Part shown: one piece after another, positions 38,601 to 50,600 of the stretch
Numbering within the stretch: position 1 is the stretch's first letter
How the letters are laid out: the number at the start of each line of letters is the position of its first letter
Source of the DNA: Siphonodentalium dalli
Taxonomy: Eukaryota; Mollusca; Scaphopoda; Gadilida; Siphonodentaliidae
Assembly (NCBI GenBank): GCA_032622095.1
Contig: CP136069.1
Coordinates: forward strand, 46,848,194 to 46,912,193
DNA length: 64,000 nucleotides
Direction: 5' to 3'
Notes under the pieces: generated by a model
Seen by the model: the letters and a program-made list of their open reading frames with translations, nothing else
What the model was told of the DNA's origin: nothing
Databases searched by the model: none
Translations under genes and position numbers: made by a program

Positions 38601-41600
38601 AGCCATTCGACAAACGCCCTATATAATGGAGGTCCCTATAGATAGGCTGTTTGCACCACTACAGCTTGGCTACGGACCCAGGCTCATATAGGTAGGAAAT
38701 TGAGACGGGCCACATGGACAGCCCATGTATCCAGGCTTATTCAGTTATGACCTTATTACCAAGTATTTATATGTAAGACATGGACCCATCACATGAATGT
38801 ACATGTTACATGTTACATCTAGGTTATAATCAGTCACGCATACGACATGGACCCATGTGAATACCACACGAAGTGCAGTTACACAGGTGCCTATAGATAT
38901 GAGCTCATGACATGTACCCAGTTCTATACAGCAAATCCATAGAACCAGCCCTAAATAGTATATCATCGGTCCAGGCCCCTTACTATGACACGGACACATT
39001 AGACACGTAATTGGATGCAGTTCCATATATGTAGGCCATGAACCATGGTTACTATGGGTTGGTAATTGGTCCATAGCTGCCAATGTAAATGGGAAATGGG
39101 CACCGGTTCCTAAAGGTAGTTCGTGGCATCTCAGTATGAAATATATAGGCCATGCTAACGTACGAGCTCATATAGACTTGTAAATGACCCATGCCCATGT
39201 AAATATGTAGTTATGGCATGGATAGGGAGGACACACAGTTAGTTCCTACCGTATATAAACTAGTATGCGGATGCTACCACATCGTGGTAGAGTGTTCTGC
39301 ATGGATGCCATTATCAAATGCAGTGCGAATGTCGGATTCCATGGGGGGGGGGAAGTCAGGTGGTATCGACATAAATGTGGGTCAATATTTTTACATGTCT
39401 CATTAAAATGTATTCCAACATCGATGGGTGGAAGATACAATCATAAACTCCACACAGGTATGTCATTCTGATAAAAATAACTGAATAGCCCAGCTGAATA
39501 GTCAGTTTTAAGTAAATTTGTCAATGGTAGCCTACCATTGGTATGTGGTTACCTAGCAGCATTGAAACCCCAATACCACACTGCCACACGAGAATCACCT
39601 GAGAATGCACCAGTACACAATACATCAATCTTTAGTGGTGCATTATTGTCAATATAAGCATACTATGAAACAATTATATCATGTAAATTGCCCGAAACTC
39701 ATACCATATTATTAAACAGTTATATCAGTTAAATTACCAAAGGTGGATATGTCCATAGCAACCACTACACCAACCGTTAGGTAACGATTGTTAAATTTTA
39801 CTGTCATGTTCACACTAACAACAATTATAAACATTGTTTTCAATATGAAAAAGTTACATGACGTAGTTTACACTAACAACAACTATTTTATATTAGTTAG
39901 TTAAAACTACCATAATATCAGTCAGCTCGGCATTTTTCGATTTTCTGGTATGTCCATAGCAACCGTTACCACCCCTGTAAGTAAGAAATATGGTAATTTT
40001 CCAGCCAGATCAACTCTAACAACTAATATTATTTTCACCACAAAAGTGCTGCAGGACGAAGTATATTGTTAAAACTGCCATAACATCAGTCATATCTGTA
40101 TTTCTTCGATGTCGGATAGTTGCCTAGCAACCGTTGTTAATGAAGAACCTGCCGCGATGACTACACATCTGAAAATGATTAATAGTGTATAAGGAACCTA
40201 TGTGCTAAGTATCATAGTTTATCACCATTTGCACAATTGTCACGCCAAACGTGTTACGTTTCCGGCTATACAATCTTAAGGATGGTGATGGTTCGATATA
40301 TCTTGTCAATTTATTTTTCTGTATGAACCACTGTTCTAGTATAATGGTTCATATTTTAGCTCATTGTCGTCTGAATATCTTTACTCGCCCTCTTTTATTA
40401 GGAAAATTTTGAATCATCATGCGATGTATATGCTCTCTTCGGCAATAAATGTGATCACAATTGTGGAATATCGACTGTTAGTAAGCTCTAGCAGCAATTA
40501 CATATATCTAGCGACATCTGCTCCTCGATGGACGGGTATATGTAAAGATTGAGTCCGTAAATTAGCCTAAATGACTGCATTCACATATGGTCTGATGGAA
40601 TTTCTTCAGAATTTACACCATTAAGAAAAATCATGATATCTCAAAAAGCTCAACGCGGATTCTAGAGGACTTTTGCCATAGTGTCCATAAACATCTTCGT
40701 AATCCCTGAAAAATTTATACTGATATTGTAGTTCATATGCTGGCAATATATGGTTTTCTGTGATGAAATGCCTGCAAAAAATGCCATACTCGACAGTGTG
40801 TGAACGTACTACCCCCGACCAGATGACCATGATCGCACAATCTCTGGTTCAGTTATATAATATGCAGTCTGTTCCAATCTCCAGTAACAAGTAGACTAAA
40901 AAATACATGCCATATTTGCAATTCCAGAAACAGGAATTCCGAAATAAAAAGTGTGTTATCATCCCAACGATGAGTACTTGTTTTGTAATAGTGAGTAAGT
41001 TGTATGTTCAATCATTCAGCTTTTTATTTTAAAGATGTAATCCGATTAAGCGCCCCTCAATTACTATTTATTTGGATTCGGGGGTAAAACTTATTTGATT
41101 CGAGTCGAGGAACCCACATATCAAAGCTCAGAGTTATTATATATCGATTTTTTAAATCCATTATTTTTCACCATCGATAATTATTAGAGGCCCAGTAAAC
41201 AGTCCACGAGCCGACTGTCTCGGACCAAATTGCGGATGAAGATGTATAGCTCTAAAAATCAAGAGGATTTCTGTTGATAAGAAGGCCAAATTTCGTTGAA
41301 CAACATGTTTCGGGCAATTTTATGCTATAGTTGGCAGTGGTTAGCAGTATTGTGGACAATTAATCGATTCTGATAACTGAAGCGGCATTTCTAAAAATGT
41401 TGTTGTTGCTGTTGGAATCTGATTATATGGGGACCATCGAATCTGATTGAGAAAATTTAAGCGTAGTTCAACACATGTCATATATGTGACCCGCCATATC
41501 AAATCCAGTCGGATGTCGGGATTTGTTTTACCCTGTGCCAATGCATTCTCCTATATATGCGAGTCGACCATAGGTCGCCTCGCATATAAGAGAATGCATT

Positions 41601-44600
41601 GGCCTAACAATTTTTTACAATTTTAATAATTTGTTCTTGTATTCTTTAACAATTTTATAATTTCACCCATACAGAGCCCCAGACAAACATGAGCAGACGA
41701 CACTCTTCTATGTGCTTCTATATATGTGTGGGGCTCCCTGCAGGGTAATGTGTGTTTTTTTTATTTTATGTCCTAAAAATTGTCAGAAACATTTATTTAA
41801 AAAACATGATAAAAAATTGTTAAGCCAATGCATTCTCTTATATATGCAAGGCGACCTATGGTCGACTCGCATATATAAGAGATTGCATTGGCACAGGGTA
41901 ACAAAATCCCGACTTCCGACTGGTTTGATATGGCGGGTCACATATATCTAACCATGCACTCTTAAAACTACTGTGTGGTAGAACCACACAGTTACCACAC
42001 AGTTTGTGTAGCCACTTGATCGAGCACAACATTGTGTGGTGAATTGTGTGGCAAATGATCACACATCTGTTGTGTGGCGGTGGCGAACAAACTGTGTGGA
42101 TCGACCAAACAACTTGTTCTTTGTAGGCACACATTAAATGTGTGCTAAGTTGCGCACAAGATTGTGTGGATGCAGATGAACAGTTTATGTGTGGTAACTG
42201 ACCTACATAGTTGTGTAGTTGACACACACACAGATGTTTGGGTCCAGCACATTTATTTGTTCGTTGAATGGACACAAATATGTTTGCACTAAGGAAACAA
42301 TATGTTCACCGCTACCACACAAGATTGTATTGTTATTGAACACAATGTTGTTGGGCGAGACTACACATATGTGTTAATCGCATGCGTACACATTTGTGTT
42401 GTTGGTCCAAACAATTGTGTTCACCGCCATTACACTATTTGTATTGTTCTTGTACACACTGCTGTTGGGCAAGACAACACATATGTGTTAATTACATGTG
42501 TACAAATTTGTGTGGTCGAACCAAACAATAGGCTGCTAATCCTGCACAAAAAAATCATATTCAACGAAGAGTGTTTACACCGATATTTATTGGCCATACA
42601 TATAGTTCGGCTATCGTTGGACGTTTTTTTCCTGCCATACATATGAAATGTTATAGTCTACTGATGCTTGACGTGCGGCGCTGGACGTTTTAGAATATTA
42701 ACTTATCAAACAGCAAACATGCATATCCCGGGGGTCCGCGGCCTTCTTTTGTGTACACAGCAGAAATCGTGATTGTCGAATGATATAGTATAGCTATAGT
42801 CTTTAATTTCAATAATACAACGACACAAAACAAAACAGCCGTTTAACACATTCACATAATATTTTGGTCATCCGACGAGATTTCAAAGAAATTTTAAACT
42901 ATAAGCGTGCATGTTTCAGTTCCATCAATGGGTTTCACATCAATAACTAGAATTTTCCTCCAACTTGAATGTATTGGAACAATTAAAATTCAGTCTCTGC
43001 TATATATACCTATATATGTATATTGCTATACTGGTTGGCTGTCTTACATCAGAGTCACCCTCACGTGTGTAGAAGAACAAGCTCTAAAACTAACTGAAGC
43101 TTTCTGATATCCCTTGAACTATACAAGAAAATTAAGGGCTCAAAAGAGGATAGTCTTTTTGAATGTATATATATCGGTGCAATTTCTGGGGAGAAATTTC
43201 GAGTTCACGAAGAATAGAAGTCATCGCCTCTTGCACAGAAACCAAATTACAGCACATGACATCGTCATATGTATACCAAAATCATTGATTGTGGAATTTG
43301 TGTCTAACTCATACATTCCACCGTGGTTCTTGGTTGGTTGACTAGAGTTTATCTGCGTCGTTGCCAAGGCAGTCATGTCCATATCTTGTTATTTACATCG
43401 ACGTCGCACCGCGTGACCGCCATGATTTCACCATTGAACCTGTAAGCAGAGAAGTTATTTTGTTTATAACATGCCATTGTGGGAATATTATTTACAGTGT
43501 ATGTACATCTATAACAGTATTATAATTCATATGGAAAGAAAAATATTATCCAAAAGCAAAGAAAACTAGAATAAAAGATATAGCAAAATCAAAAACTATT
43601 TGATGAGACAAAAATGGAAAAGTACCAAAAAGAGGGAGAAGTGTTAGAGAATGAGTTATATACCTTAAGACAAACACATGTAAAGGGACTGATGATTAGG
43701 GCCAAAGCACAATGGTATGCTGAAGGGGAAAAGAATACAAAATACTTTGCATATTTAGAAAAAAGAAACTACACGGAAAAACTTATCCCAAAAATAATAC
43801 GCGAAGATGGTACTTCTACATCCGACATAGAAGAAATTTTGGAAGCGCATAGAAATTTTTATAGTGCTTTATACAGTGAACATGAAGAAAAAAATATAAA
43901 GTGTAATGAAACAAGCTATAACCAATTTATGGATTCTAACAACCCTTTTCTGGGTAACAAATCCTGTGATGAGACAAAAGCATGTGAAGGACTTATAACA
44001 AACATAAAATTAGTAAACGCCTTGAAAATGTAAAAAAACAACAAATCACCTGGGATAGATGGTTTTACAGCCGAGTTCTATAAATTTTTCTGGAACGATA
44101 TCTCAAGTTATCTGTTGAACTCTATAAATGATGCATTTAAAAAAGGACATATGTCAATATCGCAATGCCAAGGAGTGATAACCTGCTTACCTAAGCCAGG
44201 AAAAGACAAATCATATTATATTAAAAATCTTAGGCCTATCACTCTTTTGAATGTAGACTATAAACTGGCTTCAGCAGTAATTGCTAATAGAATAAAAACA
44301 CAAATTAAAACAATGATAAGTGATACACAAAAAGGGTTCATGAAAGGAAGATATATAGGGGAATGTACACGTTTAACCTATGATTTGATAATAGACTGCC
44401 AAGAACAAAATATCCCTGGTTTAATTATACTATTAGATCATGAAAAAGCTTTTGTTTCAATAAAATGGAAATTCATTCAGAAAACCTTAGAATTTTTCGG
44501 TTTTGGGAAAAATATATGCAAATGGGTGACAACATTATACAATAAAACAAACAGTCTTGTTATCAATAACGGACATTTGTCACAGCAATTTAACCTCCAA

Positions 44601-47600
44601 AAGGGAGTTAGACGGGGAGATCCTTTGTCTCCCTATCTATTTATTCTTTGTATTGAATTATTTTCGGCAGCTTTAATATATGATAATAATATAAAGGGGA
44701 TAACAATAAACGATAAAGAAATTAAAATAAGTCAGTATGCTGACGATTCAGTAATATGGCTAGACGGTAGTGAATCATCACTCAAAGGGGCAATTGATCT
44801 CATTAACGCGTTTGAAAAAATATCAGACTTGAAGGCAAACTTTGAAAAAACTGAAGCTATATGGTTTGGATCCAAAAGAGGATGCACACAAACCCTAAAG
44901 AATAACACTAAAATAAAGTGGAACTACCAGGGAAAGTTTAAAACACTGGGGATTTTGTTTGACTTAGAAGATCCTCTTCTCGTATCTGAAAATTGGAAAG
45001 AAAATAAAAATAAAATGGAAAACATTTTAAAACATTGGGCATTGAGGACACTGTCTCACATTGGAAAAACTACAGTGATAAAAATGCTAATTTTACCAAT
45101 TATTATACAAATCTTGACCGTTTTACCAGAACCACCTGCACACATATTGAAGGAAACGCAGGGCTTGCTGTTTCAGTTTTTTTGGAATGGAAAAAGAGAT
45201 AAAATTAAGAGAGACACACTGGTCCAAAATATTGAAAATGGTGGACTAAAGCTTCCAGATATTAAAAGCTTTTCAAAATCCTTAAAAATAACATGGCTTA
45301 GAAAATTCCTAGATCCCTTTAACTATTCATTTTAATAGATAAATTGCATATATAGCTCAGCTCTTCTAAATTTGAATAAAGCCAGTCTGATGAGAATTGC
45401 TAAGGTTATTCAATCCATTCTGGAGAGATGTCCTAATAGCTTATGCAACATTATCCACAGACCCAAATACAGAAGTAGAATATAAGAAACAGCCACTCTT
45501 CCATAACTTACACATTCAGAGAGAAAAAAAAACCTTTAATTTTTAAAAGCTGGATAGAAAAACAAATATTGCATATTAATGATATTTTGCGGGAAGATGG
45601 TTCTTTTATGGACACTGGAGAAATTCTCTCAAAATATGACCTTAAAGTTAACTACTTAACTTTACAAGGAGTAATATCCTCTATTCCTTTAAATTGGAAA
45701 AAAGAAATAAAGGCCTCACAAAACAAATTGACTAAAAGCTCTAGAATTGATTTAGTAGAAAATATAATTCATGAAAAGAAATTGAACAACCATCTGTACT
45801 GGAAAATTGTAACTCTTGTCATTCCAAATAAACCATGCGCTCAGGTAGGATGGGAGCATAAACTAAAACTAGAAACAAACGAAATTCACTGGGATTCAAT
45901 ATATAAGCACACATTTAAAACAACGAAAAACACGAAACTGCAAGCCTTTCAATTCCAAATAAATCACAACACTTTAGTTACACATGTCTTCCTTGAAAAA
46001 TGTAAGATTATAGCATCAAAATTGTGCCCACTCTGTTGAAAAGAAAATGAAACTATAGAACATTTGTTGGTTACCTGTCATCAGAGCAAAACTCTTTGGG
46101 AAGAAATTTCCAAAACAATGTATACCAAATGTAACATCAAAATGCCAACAAAGATTGAAGAATTACTTTTTGGAATAGATTCAGACTTTGTCATGAGCAC
46201 ACTTGAAATTAACAATATACTACTATTAATAAAACGATATATTTATGTGACAAGGTGCAATAAGACAAATCTATGCCAAAAAAGGGCAATACAATTTGTT
46301 ATACAAGAATACAATCTAGAAAAGCAGGCACTAAAATGGACTGATTCAACAAATAAAGCCTTTGATAATAAGTGGAACAGTGTCCTCAATTTAATTAATG
46401 ACCCTTGACCGGAAATTACTCTGGTAAAAACTTAAATAAAATAGATAAAAAAAAAATTATTTTAAATTTTTAGACCGACCCTGCAGTATCACAAAAATTG
46501 AATTAAAAAAAGAATAACTGTCAAAATGACACATTAGCAAGAAAAAACGCTATAGATAATTTAATAAGACAGAACAAGAAAAAGGATAAGTTTCAAAAAC
46601 AGAGATTATTCAAGTGTGCATGTGATAAAAGATATATTGCTATAAGAATTTATTTTTTCATGTTTAATGTATATTTATTATGTACAACTTTAATATGTAA
46701 TTGAGACAGACTATGAAAATAAAAATAAATTATAAAAAAAAGTATTATAATTCATACATTAAAGAGCGCATTTTCAGAAAGGAATATAGTTTTTGAAACA
46801 TGCTAAATATATACATACGAGTACTACTCATTATAGCTTCACATAATGAATGTTCGGACATTTTATAAATATATTTTACTTTATCTATATGGCCAGATCG
46901 ATGCCCCATTAAGCAGAATCTTGACACGGCAAATTTGAAATTTACATCCGGAATTTTAGCTATATAACACAATACATTCATATATAAGGATTATAATATG
47001 AGAAACATGGCGAGTTTGAAAATAAGCCCCCCCCTTTTTTATAGTATAAACGATAACTCTTCACCATGTACGTCACTTAATCCAAATGCTAATAATACTT
47101 TAATGACACATCTCACTATTCTGCAGTATTTATAATTTTAGATTATTTATAAGTTCATTATTTGCTATTATGACATTTATTGAATCACATAATATTCTTC
47201 ACAATTTAAAGTTTTGGACACAAACGGTGGCTACATATGTATTAGATATATGACATCACCCCCACCCCCGGCCCCTCCCTCGGTAACCGAATTTACGCAA
47301 GTTATACACAGCAGAGGAGCCAAAATATGCATGTTAATTTTTCACATCGTCTCGGTAAACCACCAATATAATGGACAAATAAATACCCCACCCACCCAAC
47401 AATTTGTTTCACTTGGTACATTGATCGTCCATTGTGGTATTTCAAGGTTTATTGCAACAGTGATGCTCATGATCATCATATTCAAATGAAATTAATTTGA
47501 AACACAAATTTTACACATTTTGTGTGATTCCGCGGTGCCACATATAGAACTTCGTAGTATACGACTAGGGCATTCCAGTGGCATCCACAAGTCGCATTCA

Positions 47601-50600
47601 GGGACGCGGCTCGATGGTCGCCGTTGGCGAGGGGTGTCCACCTTCAAATGTCGAAGTGCACCCCACCCTCCCGTTGAACCATATTTGTAGAATTATATCT
47701 ACAGTACTACACACCCCCTCGCGTGCTGAATTTTCCAATTGGTACCTCAAGCTTTCCAACTATTAGAATTTCCAACCAAATGGAAGTCTTCCACCCGATG
47801 GCCAATTGACGCCATTTTTGTTTTACCAAAAGTAGAAAAATATCTTACTGTTTGTCTAAAAAAAAACAATAAATTGCCCACTAATTACTGGTTGAAAAAT
47901 CAAACAAAGAGAACAATTTCAACCTATTATAATCCATGTGGTGTAAAACTTGCAACTTTGCGTCAGGCATGAAATTTCCAACTGTTGGAATTTTTAGTAA
48001 ATTTTACCGAAGTTTGGGATAGGGATATAGACACACCCTTCCCAATATCCGCCCTGTCGCCACGTCACTGGTCTCAGTAGATATTTCCTCTCATCTGCAT
48101 TCCATATAAACACAAAAAACGTCGTTACTTTATCAACATGAGAACCTTACCGTGCAAAATAATAAAATTGTGGTTCTGGTTTAAAGCACGCTGTATAATA
48201 TATAGTGTGTATGTGATGAACACTCATTTGTTCAGTAAATGTCTTCACCACACAGTTGAATTTGTCAATTTACATAAAGACAATTAGAAATAGGTTTTAT
48301 GCTTCGGAAAGATGCGTATCATATAGACTACAGAAACAACAGATAAACCCAGATAAACGCACAACTCTAAAATGTAAATATATGACTATGCGATAGGGAA
48401 TTGTTGAATCAGAAAATCCAAATCAAGTTTATTATTTCGTTCAATCATGTTATACAAAATAGGAGGCCCCCACCCCCCTTTCGTACGCCGTATTCCATGC
48501 CCTGCTATGAGGTACGCCGTATTCTGGCCCCTCTGTTAGGAGGTATTCGGTATTCCAAAAATACCGGTATTCGTACGCCGACCTTCCAAAAAATGAAGTT
48601 TTCATATATTTGTATGTATTCCATATGGCTGTTAACTGGTATTCCGTATTCCACCCTCTGTGTAAAGTGGTATTCCGTATTCCAGGGGGGGGGGGGGGGG
48701 GTGTGGGAGGGGGGGGGGGCCTCATCTATGTGAAGAAGTTATAATAAGAAACTTTCCAGAGAAAATGAGGCCTAAGCAGAATGAGGTGCCAAGAAGGTGA
48801 ATTTAGTGATGCTAGCCCGCTATACGTGATAGCATAACTAAATTCACCCTCCGGGGACTTCATTCTGCAAATGACAGGCACACAAATCTCAGGCTTGGTG
48901 CAGAGAGGTGGCAGAGCAATTTCAGATCATGCATGTGTTTTGATTTCTGAGCTTACCAATTTTAACTTGGCTCATTTAACCCTTTCAGTGCCAATTCCGA
49001 TTTTTGTATCAAACCATATTTCCTTGATCATTTTTAGAGCTCTTTCCATCAATGTATCACATTATTATAATCAATAAATTTGAATGATCAAGCAAAAATT
49101 GGACTTGGCACTGAAAGGGTTAAACCTCAAAATGATCTAGAAGTAATTTAATAGCATGGACAATATGTACCGGTATGGTATATAACTATATATAACTAAA
49201 CAAAACATCAAAAAGTTCCCACCCATATTTTGTAGTGGTGGAATATGATCCAGGTGCGTAGCTAGAGTAGAGATTCATGTCATTATCTACCAACCTCCCC
49301 TTGAAGAAACATTTGACACACACCCAGGACAATATTTTACTCGCCCCCCAGGACAATATTTGTCTCTGAAAACAACAAATTGCACAGTAAATACGGTTGG
49401 AATAACAAATCTATGATATATATAGTACAAACTACAACCAGCTTTTGGTCTGAAAAAAATGTTGTGTCAGACATGAAATTTCCAAATGTTGAATATTTTG
49501 GCCAAGTTGGGGAGAGGGGTTGAGACCCCCACTCGACTCCCCTCCCCTGTCGCCACAACATTGAGTTGAAGAAAATACAGATTCTATGACTTTAATGAAT
49601 CTTTCTGGTAGCATATAAAGTCCGTATTGCAGTGTCTCATTTATTTACTGCACTCCACCCCACCCTTGGATCAGACCAAACTCACAGGTTCGCAGAATTT
49701 CATCTCATTTAACAAAATATTAAAATTACTGAGTAAAAGCTGACCGTTGAAGCCGCAACAAGTACGGTTAATCTCCCGTGTATATATCGTACTGAAATGC
49801 CACAAACATTCTCCTCGACTGATATTGATCGGACAGCCTAACACCGGGCCGACGCACTGGTGCAATGGTTTGTTCTCCATTGATAAAAACTTCATAAAAT
49901 TGATCCAAATTTCCTGAAAACGAGCAAAGGTGGAAAATTATCATGCAGAGAAACTCCGAATTATTTATTTATATGTAAATCGATGGTAAAAATAAGATTG
50001 GTATCCTCCGAGTTTCTCGTATTGTTCCTTTAGCCGCGACGCACTCGGGGGTTTAATTAAACTGCTTCCAGTATAATTAATGTAAGTTGTGTGTTACATT
50101 GTTCTAATGTGCATGGTCAATATATCGCTAAACCTAGAACATAGTTCGAAAAAAATATATGCGCATCAAGCCGGGAGCGATTTCACCATCTGATGAAACA
50201 AAATAAATAAAAAGTCGCTGAAAACCTGGGAACTTTTTGACGTTTTGACATAAAGTCGAACAAATAACTCAGGGGAATATATTTCTTAGTTATTATCTGT
50301 TCCTTAATAATATACTTCACTGCATGTGAAAATCCCAACTAGAAATTGAATGTTTTTCTGTAACTTTTGTGAGCTGATATCGCAATAAACATTGAATTAA
50401 TTACCGAGGAGAAATTCCATAATTGTACACGACGCAAAGCAAAATCGCTCACAAATTCACTTAAATCGTGAAATTTCTAGTTTGGACCTTCACCTATACA
50501 GTGAAGTACATTATGAAGGAACAGGTAATAACTAAGAAATATATTCCCCGCGTTATCTTTTCGACTTTATAAGGTTCCCTGTCAAAACTTCAAAATGTTC

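Larger units (their letters stand above)
43532..46740 (+). mobile_element. 5'-truncated L1-like LINE with 16-bp TSD
   Basis: AGTATTATAATTCATA precedes the element (43516-43531) and is repeated right after its A-rich tail (46741-46756), a textbook target-primed insertion. The endonuclease is absent (5' truncation) and the RT is L1-type. The reading frame has stops at 44031 and 46037 and a frameshift between 45335 and 45569. It lies in intron 2, same orientation as the host gene. Confidence 0.92.

Noticed and set aside
38745-39083. 112-codon minus-strand frame rich in H, C, M and Y
   Set aside because: It lies wholly in the degenerate CATGGACCC repeat; composition follows the repeat words.
41856-42646. 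139- and 114-codon frames over the CACA/TGTG region
   Set aside because: Composition (C, H, T, V) follows the TGTG/CACA words; frames run across element borders.
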